Assembly (NCBI GenBank): GCA_030685235.1 | Contig: MU839085.1 | Coordinates: 496,001 to 560,000, forward strand | Source: Copromyces sp. CBS 386.78 | Lineage: Eukaryota > Ascomycota > Sordariomycetes > Sordariales > Sordariaceae | Direction: 5' to 3' | DNA: 64,000 bases | Part shown: positions 19,960 through 30,960 of the stretch, one piece after another | How the letters are laid out: each line of letters opens with the position of its first letter | Numbering within the stretch: position 1 is the first letter of the stretch | Notes under the pieces: model-generated | Databases searched by the model: none | What the model saw: only the letters and a program-made list of their open reading frames with translations | What the model was told of the DNA's origin: nothing | Made by a program: the position numbers and the translations under genes

Positions 19960-21177
19960 TTACTTCAGTCTGCCTTGTACTTGTCCATTCGCATCTCTAT
20001 CACTCCTTGGAAGTTCAACTTGCACCAACCAAGGCACCAACCCCGGTGCATTCGGCACCGCCGCATTCACAAACAGTGTCTGCTCAGCACCCTCGGCATC
20101 CCTCTCCGGGTACATATACTCCAAAGGATAATACCCATCCCTAACAATCTTGTCCACCTTTTCCTCCTTTCTTTTTCTCTCCTCCCTCGTCTCCTTCCAC
20201 CCCACTTGCACATCCCTCCGATCCACCAGCACCGTCATTTCCGCCCTTTCCTTCCCCTTTTTCCCCTTCTTTCCCTTGTCTTTCCCATCCCTCCCATCAT
20301 CACCGCCTCCCCCTTCTCCCGTCCCTGTCAGCGCCGGCAAAGGAGGCCACCTCACAACCGCCGCACCCCACGCCTCATGGATATGTCCAAAAACATGCAA
20401 CCTCGGCCTCACCTCCCTCACCCTCTCCCAAAGCTCGACACTCCCGCACGTCCTCCCCGTCAACCGGCTAACATCCAACACCCCCCTCGGCGGCCCATGA
20501 CTAACCACCACGTCCGCCTCTTCAGGGATATCAAACACATGTCCTTTTTCTTTTTCGTACTGAAACCCCTGACTACCAAACGCCGGGGTAGCGGGACTCG
20601 CATAAACCGTTAATCGGGCTCCATTCGCCAGTTGGAAGCGATGCGTGCCCTCTTCCAGATAATAAATGCCCTCCTTGCTCGCCTCGTCCAGTAATTGTTT
20701 CGCCTCGCCTGGGTCGCCGAGTCCATGTCCCTTTCGGCCGTTTCGGGGGGTCATTGTCAATTTGCCTGATCCTAGACCTAGACCTAAAGCGGCAGAGTTG
20801 GACCGGGACCGGGAATTTGATTCGAGGTATTGGCTGTAGGCGGGCTGGTCGAGGGTGAAGTCGTGGTTGCCGGCTATGAGCAGCTTGAGAGGGGCGGGGA
20901 GTCGGCGCAGGTAGGAGAGGCAGAGGGAGAATTCGGGGAGGGTGGAGGAGTCGGTTATGTCGCCGGCGTGGATTACGATGTCTGCTTGGATGGAGGGGAC
21001 GGGGAAGGGGAGGGGGGTTTTGGAGCGGGAGCGGATGTGGGTGTCGGAGAGGAGGAGGAGGCGGGTTGGAATTCCGCCGGTGTCTTTTGATTGGGGCGGT
21101 AGTTGTGATGATGATGATGATGCCGTCGCTGTTGGGTCGGGTAGGCTTGTAGTCGATGTGGTCATTTTGGTTCTCAA
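19960..21177 (-). CDS. Calcineurin-like metallophosphoesterase (MPPED/UPF0046-like)
   Basis: A 405-residue single-exon protein with the full metallophosphoesterase motif set: SDTH (44-47), GDITD (72-76), GNHD (103-106), SHGPPRG (226-232) and GHIH (264-267). These bind a two-metal centre. The spacing and the short N-terminal lead resemble the MPPED1/MPPED2 group of putative phosphodiesterases. Two parts are atypical: a Ser/Arg/Gly-Leu-rich insert (about 118-160) between GNHD and the next strand, and a Lys/Glu-rich loop (about 285-330) with many KGK repeats. The Met at 21165 is an equally possible start. The physiological substrate is unknown. It converges on the F-box-like region and is divergent from MPC1. 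Confidence 0.87.
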   Translation of the reverse strand: MRTKMTTSTTSLPDPTATASSSSSQLPPQSKDTGGIPTRLLLLSDTHIRSRSKTPLPFPVPSIQADIVIHAGDITDSSTLPEFSLCLSYLRRLPAPLKLLIAGNHDFTLDQPAYSQYLESNSRSRSNSAALGLGLGSGKLTMTPRNGRKGHGLGDPGEAKQLLDEASKEGIYYLEEGTHRFQLANGARLTVYASPATPAFGSQGFQYEKEKGHVFDIPEEADVVVSHGPPRGVLDVSRLTGRTCGSVELWERVREVRPRLHVFGHIHEAWGAAVVRWPPLPALTGTGEGGGGDDGRDGKDKGKKGKKGKERAEMTVLVDRRDVQVGWKETREERKRKEEKVDKIVRDGYYPLEYMYPERDAEGAEQTLFVNAAVPNAPGLVPWLVQVELPRSDRDANGQVQGRLK

Positions 21178-22071
21178 TATGTCGGCTGGACGAGTGGTGG
21201 GACATGTGGAGGGCAGAGCCTGAATTCGCGTCGTTATTGACGTGGTTATTTATTTGTCTTGGAGATGTGTGTCAATTCGACCGAGTGAGTGTTGTTGACA
21301 GATGGTCGTTGTCGTGTGAGTCGGACAGACGTGGATGACGTAAGGTTTCACCGTTCCTTGTGCTTGTGGTCCACTGTACAAGTAACTGTTGTGTTTGGAT
21401 CCCCTGAAGCGTTGTTAGGACAACCAAGCATTTGGAAAAACAATGTCGCGCCCGCCGGCCGATATTTCGAAATCCAATGGTTCTAATAATGGACCATCTT
21501 CCGAGCTTTCCGCCGAGCCAAGCTTTGTGTCAGGCACGTTTGGGCTTCGGCACCTTGAGCGCTTCAGGGGCAGTGGCGAGGTTCTCGAACCTTGAGGGTT
21601 AGGGTCCGTGATGCTGTTGTACAACCTTTGATGGTTGCAGATGGTCGTGCATTGCAGCCGCTTTGACCGTCTGACCACGCGGCGTTGCGGCTGAACAATT
21701 GAATATCCGCCGAGCTGAAGGAATTGTTTCCATTGAACAAAGGACACTCTAGCTTCTTGGATGTTTGTTCTTTCCAGCTTCGTGGATGTTTGTTTCAGCG
21801 GAACAAGCAAACACAATTCCCCGAGTATAATGGTCTCATCACGTGCCTTTACCGGTCCGCCAAGGGCCGTCAATGGCAGCTGACACGGCTGGCAGCTTCG
21901 CACGGGAAATCCCCCAACAAAAACCAGTTCGAGACCCCACAACTGACAACTCTGACGGCCGCAAGAACAAGGAAAGCAGCCAGAACCTGCTCCGAATTCA
22001 GGCCCCGACCCCGACACCGTTCAGCGCAGTTCACCGACCACCACCCGTCGCCCTCACTCAATACCGTCAAA
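21178..22071. promoter_or_regulatory. Divergent promoter region of phosphoesterase and MPC1
   Basis: About 0.9 kb between two outward-facing genes, so it carries both promoters. No gene is supported; a 200-codon minus-strand frame overlaps the start of MPC1 and is rejected. Confidence 0.45.
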
Positions 22072-22760
22072 ATGGCTGCCGTCGTCAAGGCCCTCAACGC
22101 CAAGATCAGGAGCAATCCTGTGGCCAACTACTTGTGCTCGACCCGTACGTCTTGTTGACTCTCCTTTTTGTCGTGTGTTTACTTGAGTCCCGTTGCCCAT
22201 GGCCCGATGCCCGATCATCGGACCAACTCTTTTTTTCTGTCCACCACCACCAGGCTGCACTCACTACACTCACCTGCATTTCATCCACCTCACTTTTCCC
22301 CCGCCGCCATGACGTACAGACATATGGGGGCCGTCACATCTCATTCGGGATCATATGCAGGCTCACTCACAATTCCACATAACTGATCCATCTTAATCTA
22401 GACTTCTGGGGTCCTGCCTCCAACTTCGGCATCCCCATTGCCGCCGTCCTCGATACCCAAAAGAGCCCTGAGCTGTGAGTACCTTACCTTACCTTCAAGG
22501 TCTGTACGCTGACTGACCAATACAACAGCATCTCTGGCCAGATGACGGGCGCCCTCACCATCTACGCCTTCACCTTCATGCGCTACTCCCTCGCCGTCAC
22601 CCCCAAGAACTACCTCCTCTTTGCCTGCCACTTTGTCAACGCCGGCGCCCAGCTCACCCAGGGTTACCGCTACCTCGACTGGCACTACTGGGGTGGCAAG
22701 GACAAGGCTGTCGACAAGGCCCTCACTGCCCCGGTTGCCGCCGCTGCCGTTGCCAAGTAA
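22072..22760 (+). CDS. MPC1: Mitochondrial pyruvate carrier subunit 1
   Basis: Exons 22072-22144, 22402-22474 and 22529-22760 (introns of 257 and 54 nt) give 125 residues, the usual size of this family. Spliced across the first intron the protein reads LCSTHFWGPASNFGIPIAA, the signature of MPC1, followed by LISGQMTGALTIYAFTFMRY in a membrane segment and a second amphipathic membrane region (NYLLFACHFVNAGAQLTQGYRY). The C-terminus is Ala-rich. MPC1 pairs with an MPC2-type subunit in the mitochondrial inner membrane to import pyruvate. The first intron is long for this genome. The start is fixed by the short N-terminal helix MAAVVKALNAKIRSNP, typical of the family. Confidence 0.95.
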
Positions 22761-24817
22761 TGCACCCAGTCGCCTGCATGTTGGTATGGAAGGCTGCTGC
22801 CAACAGTGGTCAGTGAGCTGGTCTGTTGGTGAGCATTTCCCTTGCGTGTCCAGTTTTTTGACGACGACGACAAGCCAGCCAGCCAGCAATATAGACTAGA
22901 TCTCCAACCAAACCATACCAGACACATGCTTTTTTTCGTCTTCTCACACTTGATCTCCACACTTTGTTCCCTGGCCAGACATGTCTTCGGTTTCTTATCC
23001 TCGGCTCATCCTGACTGCTCCCAGCTCTTTCTCGTACTCCACGACAACGACGACAAGGGTTACATCGGTTGGACCCACATGTTCCGTCCTTCGTCCGACT
23101 CTTGCGACTTGTGTCCAGTCAACTGTTGCTTTTTGCCCAATTTCCCGATTTCCCGAACTGTGTCCGGTCTCACCTGTCTTCCATGTCAGTAACCAGCAGC
23201 TCCAGCAACCCCAGTGGCACAGTCCCAGCGCTATTCCCGTCCCCCAGCTTACGTACGGCCTGCCTAAAAACCGGTCAATCGAGTGAACACTGGTGCGGAT
23301 ACCACACCATCCACTGTTCCACCGTTGAAGATACACTAGCAAGCACTACTGCCGAGGCAATGCGTGCGGGCAATGCACAACATGCACGGCGCGTCGGGCG
23401 AGATGAAGCGTCATGAACCGAGTGACATGTCGGCTCGGCGTGTCCCCGTGTGCCCCCACCCTTATTAACTATACCCACAATCATCCTAGGTGGGGAAAGG
23501 CTTGGTCCCCCTAATCGCGCGCCTGTTGCGGACCCGCGGAAGCGGACGGAATGGCCCGACCCAAGCCCCAAGGGGCCCCCCATGCAGAGTTTGTGTAACA
23601 TCAGGAGGGCTGGCTGGCCGTCAGAACTTTGAAGAGAAGGTGGAGGCGGAGGATGCCGGCACGGGGAAACGGCGGCGTAATTGGTTATGGGCCCAGGATA
23701 GCGTCCGAGCCTGGCTGACCGGTTCGCGGATCAAGAAGGTGAATAAGCCCGGCCTGTCACCGTACTCTGGCCATGGTGCAGTTGTAACGGTAAAAACGGG
23801 GATAGGCGAAATAGGCGAGCCAGGCCGAGCAACCATGACGATGGAGCCAGAACTTTCAGATGCAAAAAGCTAGGGAAATTATGTATGACTCCGCCGAGCC
23901 GTAGTCATCCAGTTGGCTGGCGTAGTGGAGCATCCGACACATATCCGCCCACCGTTCGTTCGCAAGTTCGCGCATACCCCTAGCCTCGTTGGGTTCGTCT
24001 CCAGACTGTCGGGCCGTTCCGTGTCTTCTGATTCGATGGAAGCGCCGCCGGGATGAAACCCCCGGTGACATGGACTAGGGGCTCCTCCTTTTCTTTCCCT
24101 TTTCTCTCTCTTTCTTTTGCTGAAGAACGAACGAACGAACGGCTCGACACACCCGCACCGCAGATCGGCCTTGGTTACGAATTTGGCGCCCTGCCGCCGC
24201 TTCTTCTTCCAAGCCAAGTGTGTCTCCACTATGAGCACTCGACCGGTTCATGTCCGCCGTGGCCCCCCCCCCCCCCCCCTGCTGCCCTGCACATCCATCG
24301 AACGGAAACGCCATGTGATGTGACGGTAACCGGTTGACAACTAGGTAATTAAATGGGGCATATCCGAGCTTGAACAGGCTTGGTAGTGTCGGGCTGGAAC
24401 CCTACAAGGGCAAGGAAAAGGAGAATGGAACTAGTGTCCTGAATGGACTGGGAGTCCGTCTTCCTGTCCATGAACATGCAGAATGCAGATTATAGATGCA
24501 CATTGGGGGCCGGCTCGCGGACATTTCGGGTCCATGTCACTGGCCTGTCCAGCCCAGTCCCCATCCCGCAAGCCGGGAAGGAGTCAAGTCCACGGGGATA
24601 TCAAATAATGGGGCCGGGACATGGGACACATGAAGGACTCTCTCGGTATCTACTGTCCCAATCAGAAACACCGTCATTGTTCTCAATCCTGTCAGAAGCA
24701 CAAAACACCAGCCAAGTCCCACTCTGTCCCACCATCCCAACTTCCCCCAGTAACAGCCTGTCTACCAGACTTCTAACACCACGACATCAACCTCCAAACA
24801 AACAACCACCAAGAACA
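22761..24817. other. Long intergenic region, no gene supported
   Basis: About 2 kb between MPC1 and the Gln-rich gene. Several overlapping 60-145 codon frames occur on both strands, with no domain and no consistent splice pattern. The final 400 bases are probably promoter and leader of the Gln-rich gene: its frame is open upstream to 24443 but that part reads like untranslated sequence. A C17 tract is listed separately. Confidence 0.5.
24263..24279. repeat. C17 homopolymer tract
   Basis: Seventeen consecutive C, intergenic. It is a likely site of length variation. Confidence 0.9.
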
Positions 24818-25820
24818 ATGTCCCAACCTCCACACGGCCACGGGCACGGTGGCCCCAACCACCCCAGCTACCATGTCTACCCCAACCCACCAACCTCCAA
24901 TCCATCGACTCCCCCAGGGACAGGCGGCATGCCCTCACCCTCCTTCCCCTCAGCTCCAAACACGAACACAAACCAGTCCAACCCCTCCCACCCACAACAA
25001 CAACAACAACAACCCTCGGACCGCACGGCGACCGCCCACGCCGCCAGCACGCTCCTCTCCACCTTCACCCCCTACGCTTGCATAGCCAGCCGCATCGCCT
25101 CGCTAAAAACGGAGCTCCAACGTCTCGAGTCCCGCCAGCGCATCTTCCGGCGTCTCGCGCACGCCGCCGTTTTGTTTTCCTCGGACAACGAACTGCGCTA
25201 CTCGCTTCTAGACAAGTGCAACGATCTAGCCGAGTGCATGAAAGCCCACCCCAGACTGAGACAAGAGGTGGCAAAGATGAACGAAGTCGAGCTGCAGCTT
25301 TTCAGCATATCCAGCACTGCGAAGCAGCTGGTTCAGGACGTAGAGTGGGTGAGGGCGGAGGATGTAAGGGCGTTTGTGGAGGGGGTTAGGGCTTTGCAAA
25401 GGGGGCATCAACGAGAAGATGTGAATGGGGAGGGGGAGGTTCAAGTGAGGGAGATACAGACACAACAACAAACCCAGGGAGGACAAGGAGGAGGAGGACA
25501 AGGAGGAGGGGGGACGGCGGTGCAGATTCGGCTGGATCGAGGGAGGGGGGATGTAGGGAGGCGGTTGAATTACTTGATGGTTAGAGGTACCTCTAGTCAG
25601 TCCCAGTCCCAGTCCCAGTACCAAGGAACGCAAGGAGGTGCTGCACAGTCAGGGGGGACAGGAGGACAAGGAGGGAAGCAGAGGTCAGGGGAAGAGAGCT
25701 CGGGACAAGGTCGACAGCTTGGGCAACAACATGAAGGAGAAACCTCGATGGGACATGGAGAAAAAAGTTCAAATTGGCCAAGAAGCTCAGGAGCAGCAAC
25801 TGCTCGAACAACAAGAGGCC

Positions 25821-25870
<50 letters not shown>

Positions 25871-26333
25871 GCGGCACGGGAAGAGTCAACAACAACATCA
25901 ACAACAACATGGAGTCCAGTAAACGCCAGCGCGGCATCATCAAGTGTCGGGCAAGCAAGTCCAGGGCCAAGTGAAGGTGTGTCTTCAATTGCCTTCTTTT
26001 AACCCCCGCCGCTACAACGCCTGCCTACAGGTAACCATTGGAAGACTTTGTGTGCTAACTCAACGTCGAAAATCAGTAAGTTCAACAGGCCCAGGCCCAG
26101 GCCCAGGCCATGGACCAAACCGAGCAAGATGGTGGGACACAGTCATCACGGACTCGATGCATGTGTCGGACACTGATGATCAACGCCAACGGAGGACCTC
26201 GAGGTCGGAGGAGAGTACTCAGAGTAGTAGTAGGACATGGAATGTACGAGGAGGACATGGACGTGACGCACAAGGGACAGGGTCAGGGACGGGGACAGGG
26301 TCAGACATGGATGTTGAAATGGAGATGTTGTAA
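24818..26333 (+). CDS. Gln/Gly-rich low-complexity protein of unknown function
   Basis: Exon 1 is 24818-25976 and exon 2 is 26089-26333; the 112-nt intron has a GTGTGT donor, a GCTAAC branch site and a CAG acceptor, and gives 467 residues. Layout: a Pro/His/Asn-rich disordered head with a run of Gln (about 1-70); a folded-looking helical core (about 75-200, ACIASRIASLKTELQRLESR and following) of coiled-coil type; then a long Gln/Gly/Ser-rich tail with Gly repeats, Ser-Gln repeats and a run of 17 Gln. Exon 2 adds a (Gly-Pro)n start and an acidic, Ser/Arg-rich end with a Gly-Thr/Gly-Ser repeat. The core suggests self-association, the tail a prion-like or phase-separating region; both are inference. 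I do not recognise the family. Confidence 0.7.
25820..25870 (+). repeat. (CAA)n microsatellite encoding polyglutamine
   Basis: About 17 uninterrupted CAA triplets, all in the Gln frame, within the tail of the Gln-rich gene. Confidence 0.92.
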
Positions 26334-27109
26334 CAACTACATAACAAACGCCGTGTCACCTGTAGAATAAGGTACGGTAGGAGTCGAGGTTGCTTTTGGA
26401 TGCACGTCTGGCTGCCTATGTTAAGGTAGGTATTCGCTTCTACCTTGTATCTGTACTGTACTGTACGCATTATTTGTTGTTGGCCAGGGGCAGTCAGTCT
26501 TTGATTCCAGTCGTCGTTAATGGCTGGCCCCCAGGGCCAGAAGTGTGTTGCGTTGCAGGTTCCCGCCTCCTTACCTAGTGTAAGCACGCACCCATCCATT
26601 GTATCTCGTAACAAGTGATGTCGGGTGCTCGAGAGAGCTGATATCTAAGGTAAGCCCTTGGAAGAGAGGCTGGTGGAAAGACTGAGGTGCCCTGGGAAGA
26701 GAATAGATGTGGGCCAAAGTGGAAGAAAAGTGTCCAAGGTTCGGTTCTGGTAACGATTCGTCTTTGGCGAGTTGAGTCGGCGAGATGGTTGCGGAAGAAC
26801 GGTCGTTTCCTTGAAGGCTGGAGGCCGAGTATTAACAAACAGCGTTCAACTAAGGTATCCAAATTTCTGAAAACTAGTTTAAGTAAGTTAGGTAATGAAC
26901 CAATAGAAAACCTGTCTGTCTACTATGCTAAAAAGTTCCTACTATTATTGATCGTTATTGATATTCCAAGTATATTGCACAGCTCGGACATTGATTGCTA
27001 TTGCAAACAGTCAAAAGACGTCCCCTACTATAGAAACTTATTGTAGGTAGTTGATATCGTAGATAGGTAAACTACAGGTACCTATAGGTATCTTCATATG
27101 CGAACTTTA

Positions 27110-27358
27110 TGTAACGATCCAATCATTTTTAGTCAAAAATATTTAGAAGTGGCTAGAAAAAGTGGGTGTCTTTGTAGGGAAAAGGATGGGTGGGTGTAGC
27201 TAGGTAGGCTTCCTCAATATCAATGGAGCGGTTGGTAGCACCAGGGAAAGTCCTGATAAGGGGATACCACAATGGAACCTTTGGATTAGAAAATTAAGGG
27301 CCACTCACTATATTCACTACCCCACGGAAGAACTCACCCACTTGCTGGGATCGTTACA
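27110..27358. repeat. Possible solo LTR, 249 bp
   Basis: The segment begins TGTAACGATCC and ends with the exact reverse complement GGATCGTTACA, so it has the TG...CA form and the short inverted ends of an LTR. No 5-bp target duplication is present (CTTTA before, ACGAA after), so it may be old, rearranged or a chance pair. Confidence 0.4.
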
Positions 27359-27569
27359 ACGAAATCTAGGCTCTTAAAAACCGTTGAGAATGCTTCTGAT
27401 GATGACTTTTTGTAGGAAAACGAATCCATCGTTGTGGCCAGAAGCCGAACTAGGATCCTGTTGTATCTGTACTAGTAGCCTGTGGTCTTGGTTATGAGCA
27501 AACTGAGTGGCATGAGATACTGAAAGGCAGAGCATGCTAATGTCCATGAAACCCATATTCCAGCTGACT

Positions 27570-27577
27570 ATAAACAA
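27570..27577. repeat. Left target-site duplication of MITE (ATAAACAA)
   Basis: ATAAACAA directly precedes the left terminal repeat and recurs at 28,024-28,031 directly after the right one. Confidence 0.85.
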
Positions 27578-28023
27578 GAGCTTGACTTCCCGCACCGTCC
27601 CTTTTGTCCTCGCGCACCCTTTTTTGACTTGATACACCGCACTTACTCCACCCGACAGCTGAATGACAGCTGGCATGTAAAGCACCCCGTTTTGTATAGT
27701 AAAATCAATCCGTAATTTCGCATACGATATTTTCTCGCACAATCAAGGCCACATTTCAACACAACACAACACAACTTAGCCTCCATACCGCCATCGCCAG
27801 CGATAACGACCACTATCGCTATTACGGTCGCAGTCGCTGTCGCTATCACGGTCGCGGTCGCAATCGCTATCGCAGTTGACTTAGCGTACCGCCATGCTCA
27901 AAACATTGAAAATATCGAAATTTTCATATAAAAACGATTGAAAACTATGTCAGCTGTCATGGCGGTGCATCAAGTCAAAAAGGGTGCGCGAAGATATTAG
28001 GGGCGGTGCGGGAAGTTAAGCTC
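27578..28023. mobile_element. hAT-like MITE, 446 bp, flanked by 8-bp duplication
   Basis: The ends are inverted repeats. The left arm starts GAGCTTGACTTCCCGCACC and the right arm, read inward, starts GAGCTTAACTTCCCGCACC. Likeness goes on for about 63 bp, through CGCGCACCC and GACTTGAT, and weakly to about 90 bp (a shared ATGACAGCTG). Both sides carry the 8-bp direct repeat ATAAACAA, the length expected for the hAT superfamily. There is no transposase inside, so it would be non-autonomous. The centre (about 27,800-27,880) is a run of hexamers of the TCGCTA/TCGCGG/TCACGG type. It lies 80 bp past the stop of the amidohydrolase gene. Confidence 0.82.
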
Positions 28024-28031
28024 ATAAACAA
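28024..28031. repeat. Right target-site duplication of MITE (ATAAACAA)
   Basis: Exact copy of 27,570-27,577. Confidence 0.85.
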
Positions 28032-28103
28032 GGTCTTGGTAGGAAAAAGGTAGCAGATACCCAGGTAGGTATGAATACCTTAACCTCCCCTCCAACTCAT
28101 CAG

Positions 28104-29908
28104 CTACTCAACCGCCGTCTCCCTCTCCCTCTCATAATCCTCCCTCCAAACCTCCCTATCAAACCTCAACACACTCTCCAACAACACCTGCGCGCCCCTC
28201 ACACAATCCTCCTCGCTCGTAAACTCTTCCGGGTGATGGCTCAGCCCGCCCTTACTGGGCACAAAGATCATGCTCGTCCGACACCTCTTGGCCGTGTGCA
28301 CCGAATCATGACCGGCACCACTAATCATATTGTACTTGACCAGTCCCATGGCCTTTTCCATATTACCATCGCACTCAGCCGCGAGAACAGAAAGAGCCGA
28401 CTCCTTCACCGCCTTGCAACACCCCTCATCAAACAACTGGGCAGGCGAGTTCGTGTCCTCCTGCCAGGTCACGGAGCAGGGCTGGCTATTGGCGCCCATA
28501 TTCTTGGCGATGCTGTCGAACTTTGGGCGCAGGTGGCGCTCCTCAAACTGGGCGAGTTTGTCGGTGGAGGACGAGCGGATATCGAGCGAGAACTTGACCC
28601 GGCCCGGAATGGTATTGACGCTTCCCGGGAAGACTTGGAAGACGCCGACGGAGACGAGTATGTCCTGCTCTTCACCTGTCCAGCGGGCGTAATGGATCAT
28701 GGAGTTGGCCGCCATGAAAGCGTCGGCGCGCTGAGCATAAGGGGTGGTTCCTGTGTGAGCCTCTGTTATGGTGCAAGTCAGTTAGTCTTCCAACAGATTT
28801 CATCGGACAGGATCGTCGACCCACCTTTCCCAACAACCTCGACCGTAAACCACTTGTACGCCTGACTCCCCCTCACGACACCTACCTTCTTCCCTCTCGC
28901 CTCCAAAACCGGTCCCTGCTCAATATGCAGCTCAAAGTGCGCCGCCATGGGCATCTCCTCATAGCTACACTTTTTGTCTCCCAGATACCCAATCCTTTCC
29001 AACTCCTCCATCATCGTCTTTCCTTCCCCAGCTACCTCCTTCAACGAATGCGCTTTCTCCAACGGGATCTCCCCCGCCCACACCCCGCTACTGACCATAC
29101 TAACCGGAAACCTTGCCCCTTCCTCATTAGTCCAACACACCACGCCCACCGGCCTCCACGTTTTTATGTCTCTTTCCTTCAACACCCTCAACGCCTCCAG
29201 TCCAGCCATCACACCCAACACGCCATCATATCGGCCTCCCCGCGGCTGGGTATCGAGATGACTACCCATCATGACGGGCGGCAGCATCTTCCCGCTTCCG
29301 TCTTCAGTAGGCCTGCTGTCGGAAACACCACCTCTAATAGCCCAAATATTCCCCATCTCATCCACCTCCACCTCGCACCCCAACCCCCTCGCTTCCTTCA
29401 CGAACCAGTCCCTGGCAGCTTTATCCGCATCCGTCAGCGCCAAGCGATTCATGCCCGTTTCATTCTCGCCGGGACCCCAGCGGTGAGCGGCGCCGAACTG
29501 GGAGCATGTGTCGTGGATGTTTTTTGCCAGCTGGTTGTGACACTTGAGAAAGGTGGAGAGGGAGGAGATGTCTGCGTGGGTAAGAGGCGAATGTGAAGAT
29601 GCGGATCCTGGGACGGCGTCGAGGGGAGGGGTGTAGTTGTTGTTGAGGTCGGTTGTTCTTGATTTTTTGGAGTAACGGCCTCGTCTTCGAGCGGCTTGTA
29701 GTGTCTCAAGGATGGGCGTGGTGGTGGTTATTGCTGGTGAATGATGTGGGAAATCTTCATCGACGGGGGTGTTTTGAAGTCGGGAGGAGGAAAGCGACAA
29801 GAAGCGGCCATGTGGACGGCTTGTCACTGTCACTGCCAGTGCCGGGCGTATGCCGAGCCCCCGTGTGGCTAAGCGGCTGGCCGATAGGCGCATTGTCTGT
29901 GCTATCAT
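28104..29908 (-). CDS. M20-family amidohydrolase (beta-ureidopropionase / N-carbamoyl amino acid hydrolase type)
   Basis: Exons 29908-28825 and 28762-28104 (62-nt intron) give 580 residues. Metal-binding motifs of the hydantoinase/carbamoylase branch are visible: GSHLDTQPRGGRYDG with His217 and Asp228, TNEEGARF with Glu262/Glu263, HFELHIEQGPVLE with His328, and near the end GAGHDS. Across the splice the dimerisation domain opens with EAHTGTTPYAQR, also typical. The N-terminal 100 residues are Arg/Ser-rich with almost no acid at first (MRLSASRLATRGLGIRPAL), which suggests a mitochondrial targeting sequence; they then become disordered. Close family members open N-carbamoyl-beta-alanine (fungal pyrimidine breakdown), allantoate or other N-carbamoyl amino acids; I cannot choose among these. 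The Met at 29893 is an alternative start. Confidence 0.87.
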
Positions 29909-30960
29909 AACTGCCTTGATCTGGTACCGGAGGCGCGATGATGTTCTTTTGAGCTGATCTCAAAAGGAATTGAGTTTGTGGAAAAACCGAACATGGATTT
30001 GTCTCGGCGACAACGAGCGCCATTCAGCATCTGAATGGCAGTTACCCCGCAGCGGAGGAGTTGCAGGTCCCGCGTCCCGGCTGTCAGATCCTGTCTTGTC
30101 GACCCTAGGGTAACAATCAAGCTGGGCGGACTTGATCCATCACAGGAGGTTAGAGAAGTTAGCCGATGGAAGAAATATGGGTAGAAGACCACGAAAGGAA
30201 CGATAGTCTAGAATGTAATATCGAGAAGGATGAATGATGGGCTACGAAATGCAGGAGAGAGTGAAGGTGCGGGCCCGGGAATAAGATATAGCCCTATCTC
30301 CTTCCCCGCAGCTTTGGTAAAAGAAGTGATAGCGTGATAACAAAAGAGTAGCAAAAAAGACACGCACTGAGATGAAATGGGAAAAGAGCAAATGGACGTG
30401 TCATACGTACTTTGAAGAAGAAACATAAAGAGGTCGGAGATGCTAAAACTACCGCAACTGTTGAAGTATGTGTGGGTGTCGTTCAATTCTTTACAGACTC
30501 TCGTCTCTGGCGGGGTGGACGAAAAAAATAAAAAGAAGAAAATCAGGCGGTAATCTTGTTGGACTGACGAGTGACGTTGAGGGGGAAAGAGAGGAGAAAA
30601 TTTGGAGGTAGGGTTTCAAAAAGGAGGAGAAAAATGCGAAGCGGCGGGGGACAGGTTCCTGGCATCGTTTTCTCAGCAGAGCTCCTTCCCAACAATCATT
30701 CGGATTGAGGAAAGTAGTGGTTGCTTCCTTCCTCAGTGATCACGAGTTCAAAATCTGTCGGAACTCGGCAAAGCGACCTGGGATAACGCACTAACAGCAA
30801 TCCTCGCAAAGGCCACCATTTCACACTAGTCAAATATCACTAATAAAAGCATTGTCTTTCGAGTTATCTTGAAAAGAACATGAATCATAAACATTAGGTA
30901 TCATAACTATCGTAAAAGAACACCCCCATCTTCCACCATTTCCACCACTTCCCCCATAAC
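29909..30960. promoter_or_regulatory. Amidohydrolase upstream and cat-1 downstream region
   Basis: Both flanking genes are on the minus strand, so this kilobase carries the amidohydrolase promoter (near 29,909) and the cat-1 3' untranslated region (near 30,960). No gene or ordered repeat is seen. Confidence 0.5.

Larger units (their letters stand above)
26334..28103. other. Gene-free interval holding a possible solo LTR and a MITE
   Basis: About 1.8 kb of moderately AT-rich sequence with many TAGGTA/GGTACC motifs. No coding sequence is supported. It contains the two mobile-element remnants listed separately; the right one ends 80 bp from the amidohydrolase stop. Confidence 0.5.
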
